DNA of 64,000 nt. It comes from Ciborinia camelliae. Lineage: Eukaryota; Ascomycota; Leotiomycetes; Helotiales; Sclerotiniaceae. Numbering within the stretch: the first letter of the stretch is position 1; every line of letters begins with the position of its first letter. The stretch spans positions 1,592,299-1,656,298 of the forward strand of contig JANPYM010000011.1 of NCBI GenBank assembly GCA_025890175.1. Reading direction: 5' to 3'. This document shows positions 34,701-47,201 of this stretch, in pieces. A program made the position numbers and the translations under genes. Below the pieces are notes generated by a model that was not told the origin of the DNA, searched no databases, and was given only the letters and a program-made list of their open reading frames with translations.

Positions 34701-36006
34701 AAAAGAGTGGCTTGAGAGGGGTAACCTATTAATTGAAGAAGGCAGTCGACAGAGATCAAACGTCGAACTAGGATTACAACAGGGCGAGGTTCCAAAATCA
34801 CGATCTCTACTGAATGATCGCGAAATACAAATGTTACGGCAGTTGTGTGACCAAGAACGAGATACGGCAAAAGAATTTGCGCAAGAGGCACAACAACAAA
34901 CCAACAGCGATCGGAATAATCCAGGTCTTTGCAAGAAACGTAAATTTGCCGAACACCAACAAGAAGTTGACAATCATTATGTCGAAGGCTCAGGCCCAGG
35001 CCTGCAGGGACTAGCGGCCATGGTCGATTCCCATGATCAAGACTATAAGAAGTGGTACAAGGTTTTCTCTGACAGCAACTTCCTTATCAGAGACCCCCAG
35101 CAGTCACAGCAGTGGCTTGATCAAGGCAAGGTACTCTTCGAAGTCGGCAATCTATATGTACAAGAACTCGAAGGATTGGATGAAAAGCTGCCCGACGTTG
35201 AGAAGAAATGTAGAGAAACGCAAACAATGATGCGATCGGATCTTGAGAATCAAGTATTTTTCTATAAACAAGAAATTTTAACAGCATGGCAACAAGAAAT
35301 CAACGGCGAGCAGAGACAGCTACAAGAGCAGCGCGGTCAAATCAATAAAGAATCACAACAACAAACCAAAAGTGAGCCGAAAAAGAGAGGACCGTATAAG
35401 AAACGCAGCCCTGCCGAGAATCAAGCAGCTGGATATCCAGAAATGATACCACAATATCCGCAACCCCTCCCCGAAGCAACACCTACCCATATTTCGAACG
35501 ATTACCTCTACAGGATGTCTATGCCACTCATCGATCCACTATATCCGAAAAATCACTCCGAAGGAACGTCTTTCAAACCATTCGACAAGCCATTCTACGG
35601 ACCACAGGGATCACGTGTGGATCCAATTCAGGTTGATTCCGACTCCAATTTATCAAACAGATCAACTCCGGTCATCCGATCCACCCCAGCCATAGAGATA
35701 CCCGCAAAGCGCAAGCGAGGTCGCCCTTCTTTGTCCACGTCGTCTCGGCTTTCTTCCTCTATGACCCCTGTACCAATTTCTTCAATGACATCTCGACCTA
35801 ACGTACACTCTTGTCCAGGCTGCAATTTTGTTTGCTCCGCGCTGGTGCCTTCTTGCCCTTGCAATGCTTCGACCTCCAAGATTCGTCTAATGCTTGATAA
35901 TCTGAAAGGTATCAAGGATGATCCTGAGCAAGTGGCAGATGCGACCAAGGTTCTGAAAGAAGCATTGGCTTCAAAATTGGCTTCCCGAAAATCTTCTGGT
36001 GCATAG
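28760..36006 (+). CDS. mit1: Mit1/CHD-type chromatin remodelling ATPase with PHD fingers and chromodomain
   Basis: A SNF2 motor resembling fission-yeast Mit1 of the SHREC silencing complex, acting on nucleosomes. Exons 28760-29182, 29856-31985, 32033-33658 and 33718 onward fit in phase 0. The first intron is 673 nt; the next two are 47 and 59 nt. Exon 1 is acidic and holds the first half of a chromodomain-like fold that resumes after the intron (ITYNRLMHLPNGNNALDMF). Then come a basic/acidic linker, a PHD finger from CDVCGGTGKKS (about residue 425), a second Cys-rich finger (ACSSCNEPGPSC to NWQCKEC) and a chromodomain (KEYLVKWVDKSYFKCSW). The ATPase has DEMGLGKT, a DEGQ box (VDEGQRLKND), LLSGTPLQNN and the helicase C lobe (STRAGGVGINL, QALSRAHRIGQ). 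Behind 34164 the frame breaks twice before a long exon (about 34,513-36,006) with coiled-coil, an AT-hook (KRKRGRPS) and a terminal Cys cluster like other Mit1 C termini. Those joins are unresolved. Confidence 0.85.
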
Positions 36007-37293
36007 GAAAATGGGGCTGTGAACACTTCTCCTTCTATTTGTCCCCAAACCTAATGACCATCCAATTTATGGTCGGTATCACGCGACATTTTGGGGGTCA
36101 AACAATCTCTTCTCTTTTACATTGTATGATTGAGTAACCTAGTTGCTCTTTCTTTACGCTCTCATTTCACCACACCTTTTTTTTTCACGCTCCATGCGAT
36201 AACTTGCCTAGTTCTGCAATACTAGAATGATGAAAACGGCCTGGGGGAAATCTGTATTTTCTTTTCTACCTTTCCTTTCGAGACTTCAAAATTCTGGAGA
36301 TGAACTGAGCAATCAGATGGCGTTTCATGGCATGGTAGATAAATGGTGCATGGTTGCTGCATAACTTTTGCAGGTGTTGAGTAAAATATTCCACGCGGTA
36401 ATCCATATAAGACTTAGGCATTGGGTTGCAATTCCCGAGTGCATTTTGAGGAGATGATCTAGGGAGAGAGAAAATGAAGCATGATGGGCGAGATGGGTCG
36501 AGCAGCGAAACAGGCGATTGTGCGAAACCAACGAGAATTGATACCGAACAAAAAAAGAATAAATATCGAAAAACATGTTAAAAATTGAAAAGGCTGAAAA
36601 TGTAATGGTGATTGCAACTGTGATTTTGCTGCAGCAGCTGCTGTTAAGTGAGGCGAGTGCACTCATATTAGTTGTAACGGTATATCGTGAAAGAAATGTA
36701 TCTATCTTCAATATCTTTTTTTTTCATTTACTTTTACCGCGCAAGAAGTAATCATCACGAGATAGAAATCCCTACTTAGGGAATCCAAAGGTCTTGAATA
36801 CCTCACTAGAGGCATGCACAGTAGGGTAGATACTTAGGACGAATGAGACAATTTCAGATGATGATAAGCATCATCTGTAACCATGATTAGCAGCCCAGTC
36901 GGCTCTTCTAATTATATGCAAGTGCGGTAGTATTGCTATGGATTCCTATCGTAAGTCTAGCAACGATACAGTAACGCAATGTCTTGACCCATCCTGTCCG
37001 CTTGTTGTGCAATTTGTCTTTCTTTCCACGTCCCGTTGTTTCCATTATGCACACGCCTTCTTTCCTTCACTTATAGCGAACTTGGTTTGGTTTTCTCCGC
37101 GGCAGAGGTGCTAGCTAGTTGATTGATGTTTTGGTTGCCTAGCAGCCTCGCGAAAAGATAAACCAAACCAAACTAAACCAAACTAAACAACGAAATTTAA
37201 GACGCAATCTTCCTAGCCAAAGGTCCGCACAGCCAGGCCCAAATCAATCAATCAACCGATTTCTTAAGCACGCCAGCTCACTGACTTGCTTAC
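36007..37293. other. Convergent intergenic region, 1.3 kb
   Basis: It lies between the convergent ends of the mit1-like gene and the Cys-module gene. AT- and pyrimidine-rich, with a short AAACCAAACCAAACT-type run near 37,158-37,190. No gene seen; the frames at 36,325-36,711 look like chance. Confidence 0.5.
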
Positions 37294-39340
37294 TTACTTA
37301 CCTCCCATCTCAACATCGTCCTCCATATGATTATCAACATCCTTTGCGTCCTCGTCCTTCGCACCACTATTACGATTTTCAGCCTGCTCTCTCAAGAGAT
37401 TCAAGAATTCTTCACGCGCATCCTCATCACCCTTCTTCGCCACCCGCACCTTCTTCGCCACCCGCGCCTTCTTCGTCTCTCTCTCGTAGCTCTCCACGCC
37501 ACCGTAGTTGCCAAATACTCCCTCGTTTTCTCCATGGGTAGAGTTATATCCAATGTATCCACTCGCGGTGGTCACATCACCACTTGCCACGCCGGATGAT
37601 CCGATATCGCCTGGAGCATCGGGGCTGCTGTATGGTGCCAGGAGCGAGGCCGATGTGGATGAATAGGGTGGGAGCTCACTATCTTCCGGGTGGCCGGCCC
37701 AGAAGCTGGTGTACGCATTGGGAGGACTGGTCGGGTAGCGAGGTCGGTACGTGTCGTGTCTGGGCGTCAGGACTTTCTTCGGCTTCGCCTTCGCCTTGGG
37801 TGATCCGAGATCGATGTCGTCGCCGGTGTAGGCGGAGCCCGAACCCTGGCGCGTGTGCGATATGCCCGTCATGTAGGTGTGGCTTCCTGTGGGTGCGGGG
37901 TTGAAGTTGAAACGGTCGGTGCCCGGGGGTGAGCGGTAGGTTTCGCCGGGGCTGAAATTCTTGTGCTGGCTTCTTCCTTCGTTGCGGGTCTTGCCTCGGT
38001 TGTCTGGGGTGCCTTTGGTTATGTTGGTGGAGGTGCTGGCAAGGGCGGGGTCGGTGAAGGATCGGGAGCTGGTTGAGGACCAGGGGACTGTGTTGCCGGT
38101 CTCGATCTTGACCCTAGGGTTTGGTGTTAGTAGGTATGGTATGTAAGGAAATTGAAGGAAGGATGGGGAGGAATTAGTGTACTTTGGTTGATCTTGGCTC
38201 CATTCATCAGGGAGATCCTCATCATCGCTGCGTGGATCGAACGGATCGACCAGAACATGATTAACGGTCTTTCTACCCACGGCCGGCTGTTCCTTCTGAA
38301 TCGCCTTCTGGATCTTCTCCATCTTCACCCTCGGTTCGCGAACCTTCTTCGTCTTCTCCTGCCACTCCCGAATCATCGGCTCGCGCTCCTTGTGACTGTC
38401 CGCATCGTCAGCTCCTGTGTCCATCCTATTGTCACATGGTCAGTCACAGTCAACACTCGTGCGGTCTTGGCTAAGTCTTGCTGGTAGCTTTTGCGAAGAT
38501 GGGGGATGTTTATATACCTGTCCTCGCCAGCGCCGACGTTGACATCCGTGCTGTCGGATCTCTTGCGAGGCTTGTCACGGTTCTTGCGCTCCCATCGCTC
38601 CCAGCGTACCTGTATCCAAATTAAGATGTCAGCAATTGCCCATCAAGGAAAGGTTTTCAAGGAAAATGAAGAATCATAGCTGTTTCGGTAAATCAAAAGG
38701 ATGTGTGTTCGCGTCCGAGGAAGAGATGTTACAAATAGAGAAACAGAATTGGGTGGAAAATCCATATGAAATTGTAGACCCATTACGAACCTGAGGTCCA
38801 TGAGGATTGCGTTCAAACTCATGGACGTGATGGACACGAGATGAACCATGATAAAAGACACGGCCGTTCTCGAGACGTTGACCTGTTTTGAGGAAGCACT
38901 GTGAGTGCAAGGTTCTATGATGAAGATGGCGGTTAGTTTTCTTCAGCAAGAGGGGAATGAATGGAATATGGTAGCATGGGAGGATGCATTAAAATTTGAT
39001 GAGCGTGTAATGAATCGAAAAAGCAGAACGATGAAGAACGTGCAAGAGACCATCGAGAACCCTGAAATATTGATGCAAACCAGCACGCAGGGAATTTCAA
39101 GTTCCTCGAATATCTAGGTATCCATCTCCACGCTCTTCAAATATAGCGAAAGGAGTAGATGCGGAAATATATGTATGCAAGTCTTGCTTACCTCAACGAA
39201 TAATCACCATTGGGTTTTCTCTTGGGACACGGAATATTATCCGTCTGCTCGATCGTATGTTGGATATGGTCGTAACAAATCGTATGCACCATAATCCGAC
39301 AGGTGCACACCGTGTACGTGATGAGCGTCTCGCCACACAT
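37294..39340 (-). CDS. Hypothetical protein with N-terminal cysteine module, 475 aa, five exons
   Basis: Exons in coding order are 39340-39192, 38914-38791, 38609-38518, 38425-38183 and 38113-37294. Frame is exact across every junction; the introns are 277, 181, 92 and 69 nt. The N terminus (MCGETLITYTVCTC, then HTICYD, NIPCPKRKP and HSQCFLK) spaces cysteines and histidines like a small metal-binding or disulfide module. It is followed by a conserved-looking segment (ENGRVFYHGSSRVHHVHEF) and a WERWERKNRDKPRKR basic helix. The remaining 300 residues are Pro/Ser/Gly-rich with a Lys/Arg/Glu C-terminal helix and an acidic end. No signal peptide. The next gene downstream on the same strand (40,693-44,305) starts with a similar module, so the two may be diverged neighbours of one family. 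Function unknown. Confidence 0.7.
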
Positions 39341-39970
39341 CTTGCCAGCAGGTATGATCAATAAACTGATGGATATATGTGTATGGTCTGCGTGAGGAAG
39401 GGGGTAGGTAGGGTATTCAAATTATGAGATTGAAAAGAAGAAGAGGGGGGAAACTTGAAAGTCGGGGTTTCTTGTGATGCCACAAAGTAATGTTAAAGAC
39501 TGCAATAGAGTTATCTGTCGATCAGAAAGAAAGAACTAGAAAATCTACCTCTTTCTCTCTCTCTCTCTTTCTTTCTGATGTATAGGTAGGTAGGTAATCA
39601 GTACCTAATAGTAGGTAACAAACGACACCAGAACCAGAACCAGAATCAGAGATCAAAGATCGAAGAAGATCGAAGAAGGATATCTGAAGTCCAGAATATG
39701 CAAGAATCAACAACCCACAAGAAAATAAAATTAAATAAATGAAAATGAGAATGAGAATGAAGAAAGATGATGGGAGATAGATATTCTTCCTCCGACCTGC
39801 AGAAACCGAGAAAAAGAAACTGAGAGAAAGAAAAATCAGATCTTTCTTCCCGCCTCGGAGATTAGGGCTCTAGATCCCGGAGCCGGATTATCTATCTATT
39901 TGTCTACAGTTGTCTATAGCGGCATGATCACTACACTGCACTTCACTGCACTTCACTGCACTGGACTTCA

Positions 39971-39994
39971 CTGTCGGATAGGCCTATCCGACAG
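39971..39994. repeat. Perfect 24-bp palindrome
   Basis: CTGTCGGATAGG is followed immediately by its reverse complement, in the upstream region of the 475-aa Cys-module gene about 630 bp from its ATG. It could be a binding site for a dimeric factor or a DNA hairpin. Confidence 0.8.
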
Positions 39995-40365
39995 CAAGCA
40001 TCTGATATCTGATTAGTGGAAGATAAGAGGGAAGGAACCGGAGGTTGCCGGTGTGGTGTGGATGCTGTAGCAATTGAGATGCATGCATGCATGCATGAAT
40101 GTTGGTGAATGGGTATTGGATTCCAAGAAGGAGAAGGAGAAGGAGAAGGAAGGAAGGTTCGTGGAAGAGGTTTTGTGTTGTGTTCTGCTTTGTGGTAGCT
40201 GGTATGTATCTGTATCTGTATCTGTATCTGTGTATATGAAAGAAATGAGAGACTTCTTGGATGTTGGGTCGGTTGGTTTCTTTCAGGAGGGTGTTTCAAG
40301 GCTGATTCAAGGCTTGCTATGATCCAATTCTTCGGCGGGAGAGTATCAAAGAGTCTTTCTAAAAG

Positions 40366-40467
40366 CACACAGGTAGATAGATCACACAGGTAGATAGATC
40401 ACACAGGTAGATAGATCACACAGGTAGATAGATCACACAGGTAGATAGATCACACAGGCAGAGAGAA
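40366..40467. repeat. 17-bp tandem array, five full units and one degenerate
   Basis: The unit CACACAGGTAGATAGAT starts at 40366, 40383, 40400, 40417 and 40434. A sixth, degenerate copy starts at 40451. It is non-coding and probably length-variable between strains. Confidence 0.95.
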
Positions 40468-40692
40468 AGATTACCACAGTTCAATCACGAATCACGAAGG
40501 CATAGATCATAGATAGCTCTGCCTCAAAGTTGGCAGATCACGTAGAATATGCATTGATAATATTACGCCAACGAACGTAGCTAAGCTAATATTGTAATTT
40601 GAAGACTCGGGCGGGCGGGCGGGCGAAAGAAACTACTAAATAAAACAAATAAACCCCCATCTGCAAACCAGCTATAATTTCCATTTCATTTC

Positions 40693-43600
40693 TCAATCCG
40701 ACGTCAAATCCACAGGGAACTCCCAACCAGTTCCAGTTGTCAAATCGACGACTGTCTCGGAGCCATTTGCTTTTTCTTCCAGAACTGTATCCGTGTATTG
40801 AATCGCCACTGGCATAGTGATATGGAAGGATTGAAGAGGTCGCTGGGGTCCGATGAAATCTACGTTGTGAAGTTAGTTGGCAAAGGTTACCTAGTAATTG
40901 GCGACATTCTATTCCGACATTCTATTCCGCCGAGAAAGAGAAACGTTGGCAATGGAAAGAAGGAAGTCGACGCGGAGAGGGGGAGAATATACCTGTAATT
41001 TGCGATCCGCGGGTATCGATCTTCATATCCATATCCTGATCCGATTCGTATTCTGCAGATTCCTCATCATCAACCGTCATTACCTTCCTCGGTTTCTTAA
41101 CGTCCAGTATCTTGACAATAAGCTTTCCTGCTGGCTCCAGTTCTCCATTACCGCCCGTGTTGCTCATCGGCTGCTCTTGAACTACAAGTGCTTTAGCCTT
41201 CCTTCATTTTTTCAAATTGTTAGCGAACTTAAGTGAAACAAATTACCTATATATTGAGAAGATCAAATTGCATACCTCGACTTTCTCACACGACGTTGAC
41301 GCCCTGAGTTTGCTTCATTCTGATTCTGACTATGCTTGCCACCTTTGCTGTTTACCATAGACAAGGGAATATCTGTTGCATGTCTTATAAGCTCTTCGTC
41401 ATGTCTCTTTGATTGAGTTGGATGCATACCAGAATCATAATCATGAATTTTCTTACCACCTTTGATATTCATCATTGACAATGGCATATCTATTGTATAT
41501 CTTATAAGCTCTTCATCATTACTTTTTGACCGAGTTGGATGCATACCAGAATCATAATCCGAAACTTTATTGCCCTTCCCGCCCTGTCTCTGCATATCGG
41601 TCACTTTACCAGCAATAGTACCCGCGCCAGCCGATTTTAGTTGTTTATATTCGACGCTATTCAAGAATGCAGCAACTTTTCGGTGGCGAAATTGGGCTTT
41701 TGGTTCTTTCGGTTTCTTGGGGAATTGTTTTTGGTAAGATTCATGGAAAGACGCTGGAATTTCAACCGGGCCCAAAGGGGTCATCGTTTGCTTTGTCGTT
41801 GCAGATACCCTGGTGTCAAATGTCAGTGTTTCTTCGTTCAATTCTCGCTGAAATACCATACGTGTCTTTCTTTTCCTTTTTCTTAGGAAGTATGCTCTGA
41901 GCATTCGCATTCTTAAGACGGGAGGACTCGAGGTCTCTCTGTCGCTTCTTCAGGTCTTCGTCGCTCTCGACTTGAAGCCTGTCTTCACTAGGCTTTGCAG
42001 CATCCATGTTTGGAATGAGACCAGAGTATTGAAGATCTCTCATTCGTTTATTGCGTGCTTCTTCACTCTCGAAATCAACCTTGTCTTCGCCAAGTTTTCT
42101 CCTCTTAGCATCCATTTCTAGAAGAAGACCAGAGTAGTGAAGGTCGATCTTTCTTTTTTTCTGTGCTTCAATTTCGGCTTCGCCATCAGACTCATTGACA
42201 TCTCCTGTTGCTTGATAGTCGAGGTTGGTATAATTCATATCGACTTTCTCTTTTTCTGCCATCCACATCTCCCGAGCTATCTCTTGTTGCGAACGTGTGA
42301 AATCTTGGAGAAAGGCATCAAGTTGACCTTGATCATGTAGTACATCTCGCTTGTTTCTGTTACCTTGTATCTTTGACTGATCTTCGATTTCTTGAAGCTT
42401 TCTCATCGCCTTTATTTCGGGTATTTCCTGTAAATGGCTTGACTGTTGTACAAAGTTATCAGGTTGGCTTTGGATTTGTAGAGCATTCTGTGTTGGATCT
42501 TCTTGCTTAATAGCCTGGATTCTTGACCGAGCTCTAACTTCTCGGAATATTCTCATCGCTCTTCTTTCGGCTCTTAATTTTGTTTCACTTGCATTTTGAT
42601 AAGGATCGGACTCGGGGTCTAATCTTCTGGCTTGTAATCTTTCTACGTGGCGTAGCATACGAGATGTCAACACAGGGTCTCTACTTACAGCGCCTACAGT
42701 ACTATGGGTAGCTTCCAACGAATCTTCGACAACAGAATACGAAGCTTGAGGTGGAACTCCCAACAGATCTTTAGGTGCAAAATTTGAACTTCGATGCGGA
42801 ACTCTCATTTCAACATCTTCAGTGAGGTGTTTGGTTGGAGAATAGTTATTGAAGTTGAAGTTTTTATCATCAGACTCTGGCAATGCATTGTTGTATTCGT
42901 GAGGAATCACAAATTCAGACAATCCATTCCATAGTGCATGTGAAGGAGTATTGGTAAGTGGCGCATTATCCTGTTGTTCAGAGATATGCATATTGACACC
43001 TTGGGTACCATATTGAACAGGCTGACCAGCTTCTTGTGTTTGATCGTTCAACTTCTTCCGAATAGCAAATCTTTGTTTGTATGTATTCTGCAGGAAGTTG
43101 TTTCTCTTCTCTTCGAGTTCCATCTTGCGCCGATCTTGCGAATTTTCACTTGCATAGATAGGAGCCGAAGAAACTTCCCTTGGAGCAGGTACTTGTGTTT
43201 GCACGTTCATGGCTTGGTTTACGTAGTACATGCTGTGTTCATCATCCCTCATTCTTGTAGTGGTATCAGAAACCAGATCCATCCAAGTTTTGCTTGATGG
43301 GTCTCCGAATTTCTTTCCATCCTTCTCCTCTTTCTCTCTTAATAATCGCGCCAACTCCCAGACAGGTATCATATTTGGTCCAGATGGGACAGCTGGTTGC
43401 GTTTGAGCAGCCACAGTCGATGGCAACGGGATCTTTTCTTGGCTTTTATGCTCTGTAAATGCCGTGAATTGTGTCCTGTGTTGAGCTTCATTGATGTTTG
43501 TGAGTGAAGATTGCCTCTGGTGCAGCGGCTGACGGATGCTTAGAGAATCTGGCCTGTATTGAGCATTTGCTGTGGCTTCTCTGTGGTCCTTTGATTGTCC

Positions 43601-44305
43601 CCAATCAACTATAGCATCATAGTTCTTGTCCACATAGCGAGCCGCGGTCGGATGATACAGTGGAAGAGGCATTTGGCCTTTCGGTCTGGTCGGATTATGC
43701 TGGCCGGGAAACTTTTCTCTCTTTACCTGTTGAACAATGTCGTATGTCTGACTCTGCTCAGCCACCGTATGTTGAGCACCGATGGCTTTTCTCTGTTGTT
43801 GTTGTTTCTGCCACATACTCTTACCTTCACCCGCCAACGTGACCCAATCTGTATCTTTCCAATCTACCAACTTGCTGTCTCCATCCCACTCACTATCATC
43901 CCAGACTCGACTCTTTATGGCAGATAAAGAACTATCAGGTACATAGCGTTGTCCATCTCTAAGTAGCTTTTCCACGTTGGTGCAATTTTTCCATTCCCGG
44001 CCACGAAATTCAAATCGTACTGCCGAACCCGGTAGCATGGTACAATTAACGTCACCGACGAAGTCACCTCCCCACTTCCTCTCACAGATAGTATCAGAAT
44101 TTTGTGTCGGGTGGGTTTTGCAAACGCATATTGAACGTCGGTTGTGAATATGTTCCGATTTCAAAATGGGACATTTTAACGCCGAGGCAACACGATCTCC
44201 AGGAGAATTGAGTTGATTGTTATTGTAAGATTCGCTGGAGCAAATCAATACATGAGTGTATTGCGCCCAGCACTCATCATACGTCGTTATCCTGAACATA
44301 CACAT
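40693..44305 (-). CDS. Large hypothetical protein with N-terminal cysteine module and internal repeats, 1117 aa
   Basis: Exons in coding order are 44305-41862, 41809-41276, 41201-40993 and 40859-40693, with introns of 52, 74 and 133 nt. Frame continuity is exact at each junction, and the final exon reads a clean coding end (TGTGWEFPVDLTSD). The N terminus (MCMFRITTYDECWAQYTH, then LICSS, LKCPILKS and ICVCKTH) resembles the Cys/His module of the adjacent 475-aa protein. The middle is long, Gln/Arg/Glu-rich and probably disordered to coiled. Two internal repeat sets are visible: three units around YSGLLLEMD / YSGLIPNMD / ESSRLKNAN (about residues 710-805), and two ~40-residue units beginning DYDSGMHPT with DEELIR and PLSM. 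No enzyme motif, membrane span or signal peptide. I do not recognise the family. Confidence 0.75.
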
Positions 44306-46232
44306 CGCGGTGATGGTGTGCTCCGATCGTGGTTGCTTTTTTTGTTTTGTTGTGTTGAGAAGGAAGGGAATAACCTAAGCTAGAAGGAACTTGATTATTT
44401 CGTGTTTTTTTTCAGCCTCGCGATCTATACGGCGCTAGTGGAATTTAGAGTGATGGAAGGTGGATTTTTTGATTGGTTGTATGAGGAGTGGAAGATGAAG
44501 TGAAGTGAAGTGAAGTGAAGTTTTGGGGGAGTGAAGGTAGATAGGAAGTTATCACCTGATTTGGTACCTAGCGGTAGGTACTCCAAACTGGAACGAAATA
44601 ACTCTTATTAACACGCGCAAACTTCACCTTAGGCAACCTGTGAAGCATTATAAAAGCGGATTTCTGAGTACTGTCATAAAAGTAAGGTTTCGGGTTTGTA
44701 TCTACTTTATACAAACTTCCAAAGCCAACTTAATATAACGTCACCGTGCCGATCACCCACAACAGCTTCACCAAGAGAATTCCCTGTTTTGCCCAACATT
44801 TCATGATCCCCAGCATGGGATGTAGACCTCCTCGGGACATTGATAATGAAGATGAATGTATACGCTGTTATTGCTACTTACTTCCAAAGCAGCCGTAGCT
44901 GACATTCTAGCTACATCCAGAACCCACGGCGATTCATCTGCCCTATTGTGCCCTCCAGTATACCCTGCTGAGTATAAACACCAACGACCCATGCCCAAAT
45001 AACCCCCTAGCAGACTCCCCCCAACATGTTCCCTCCCCCACCTCTCTATCCCAGCCCACAATACACACCTTCTCGCCGCCTTCCAATTCAAACCCCACCA
45101 TCTCAAAAGATATGCAACCACCATGCATGCATGCATGCATGCTTCTCAATGTATGCCGCTCCTAGCCTATGGATGGCCATGGCCACCTAATTCTCAAGTC
45201 ATCCCATAACCTACCGATCAACACAAAACCCATCCTAGGTAACCAATTATAGCCAATGCATAGGAACGAAAATGAATGCCAGAGCCTTAGCAGTATACCG
45301 CATACCCTTAGTCAAAGAGTGGGTGATGATGTGGCCGTTGAGAAGCGAGACATCCATATATCATCGATAACAGGTGGCGTGAGCTCTGGCCTGAGAGTGG
45401 GCATATCGTGGAGTTCGGGATACTGTAGCTTAATATTGATAGCATCATCACAGACTTGAATAACCAGAGGTAGAATACCGCTGAAAAAACACAAATATGA
45501 AATCACTTACCTCATTTATGAAGGAAAGCACATAAACATCAAACACCAGGTATCAAAACAACGCAAGAATCATTACCACCTATTTACCCACCTATTAATA
45601 CTCAGCCATAGTAAAGAAGAAAAGAAAACGCCTCAAGTAATTGGTGCAATCAGACCTCAAAAAACATCTCTTGATAGACTACGCCTATTGCTATTATACC
45701 TTACAGAAATGCGAAGGTCCATTCATTCCCTGTCATCCTTGCCCTGTCCTGCACAACCCCCCTTACACACGCAAGAAGCAACGACGAGGAAGAAAAACAG
45801 ACATAACGCACGCAGCAAGTAACCTTATGATTCAGATCCATTCTTGACCGCACGCATGAGAAAGAAGATGAGAGGAAAGAACAAAGATCTTGCGAAAAAA
45901 ACAGACACAGAAGAAACTAACGTGGCACAATTTGCGGAAGAAAAGAGACATATTCGTCCGTTCGTATGCCCCGAGGTATTTGTGTCGGAACCCAGATGTG
46001 TAGTAAGAAAGAAGTGCTCGGTATTGTTGTGAGGAACTTCAGGATATTTTGTCCACGAATGATCAATCAAAAAGATGATAGATTAACGCCGATGAAGAGG
46101 AGCCATGCACAGTCTGGAAGCACATATCCCTCCTCGCTAGCATGAAATCCGTCACCCAACTGAGCGAGCTACTTCCGTAGTAAAATAAAATCCGATCGCA
46201 TTAGAGAAAGAGAAGAGTCGATAATAGTAGCT
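44306..46232. other. Intergenic region, 1.9 kb, no gene supported
   Basis: It holds a TGAAG run (44,499-44,520) and a GCATGCATGCATGCATGC run (45,123-45,141). The minus-strand frame over 44,801-45,136 owes its start to the GCATGC run and has no support. Probably the promoter of the 1117-aa gene on the left and the 3' UTR of rho1 on the right. Confidence 0.5.
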
Positions 46233-47201
46233 TTACAGAACAATGCACTTCTTCTTCTTCTCCTTCTTGGTCAAGAGTGCAGCACGAGTAGCATGTTCGA
46301 AAACCTCACGGACACCCTCATTGGTCTTTGCTGAACACTCAAGAGACTTGTAAGCACCGATCTTATCAGCAACACGTTGAGCCTATTGATATAAGAGTTA
46401 GCAAGTTTCCTTCATCGTCCATGTTCCTTCGCTGTTACGCAACCGTCGTCAAAATGCGCAGTATCTGATGTATCCTTACCTGATCTTCTGTGACCGGGGT
46501 TTGGTTGGTCTTGTGTAATTCCTCGATGGTTTTTGGGTCGTGGCGCAAATCCTTCTTGCATCCAACGAGGATAATTGGGAGGCCCTGGCAGAAATGGAGG
46601 ACTTCGGAGATCCACTGTTTCGGCACGTGTCAGTAGTTGTCTCATCAGAGCAACAGTAGATAGAATAATGTTTTGAATCATACCTTCTCCTGAACGTTAT
46701 CAAGGGAATCGGGGGAGTCAACGGCAAAACAGATCAAGATGACATGCGAATCTGGGTATGATAGAGGTCTGAGACGATCGTAATCTTCTTGTCCAGCCGT
46801 ATCCCATAGAGCCAACTCAACGTGCTTTCCATCGACCTCAACATCGGCGACATAGTTCTCGAAGACGGTTGGGACGTAGACCTATAGCAGACATGCATCA
46901 GTTATTGATTCTGATGAGATAGTGATACCCGATCGTAAGGTTCGTTGCTGATATCAACCGATGGTTGACGCGATGGCCGCGTTGAATCGATTGGCATATA
47001 ATAGTAAGGAGTCGGTGTAAGGCTTACCTCTGGGAAGGTTCCCTTGGAGAAGACACTGACAGATGTGTTAGTAGGTATAATTTTTATTGTTTTCATCAAG
47101 TAGAAAACAATTGAAAGGTCTATGGGTACTTACATCAACAAGCAAGTCTTACCACAAGCACCGTCTCCGACAATAACGAGCTTTCTTCGGATTTCCGCCA
47201 T
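46233..47201 (-). CDS. rho1: Rho-type small GTPase Rho1, 192 aa
   Basis: Rho1 switches on beta-1,3-glucan synthase and the Pkc1 cell-wall integrity pathway and organises actin at growing tips. Exons in coding order are 47201-47134, 47055-47028 (only 28 nt), 46881-46684, 46614-46480 and 46382-46233, with introns of 78, 146, 69 and 97 nt. All GTPase motifs are present: P-loop GDGACGKT (12-19), switch I around [20 protein letters not shown] (switch II), GCKKDLRHD in place of the usual NKxD/TKxD box (as in other fungal Rho1 proteins) and ECSAKTNEG. The C terminus is a polybasic KKEKKKK stretch with CIVL, a CaaL box predicting geranylgeranylation and plasma-membrane anchoring. The length and the Rho insert helix fit the family. 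Confidence 0.96.

Larger units (their letters stand above)
39341..40692. other. Microsatellite-rich intergenic region
   Basis: Contains a CT run (39,549-39,577), GGTAGGTA tracts (39,582-39,595), three TTCACTGCAC units (39,940-39,962), GCATGCATGCATG (40,081-40,097), a GAAGGAGAA run (40,125-40,150), a TATCTG run (40,205-40,230), a 17-bp tandem array and a GGGC run (40,611-40,624). No gene is supported. Confidence 0.6.

Noticed and set aside
44801..45136. 111-codon minus-strand frame
   Set aside because: Its start lies in a GCATGC microsatellite and the Trp/Gly-rich text has no family resemblance or splice partner.
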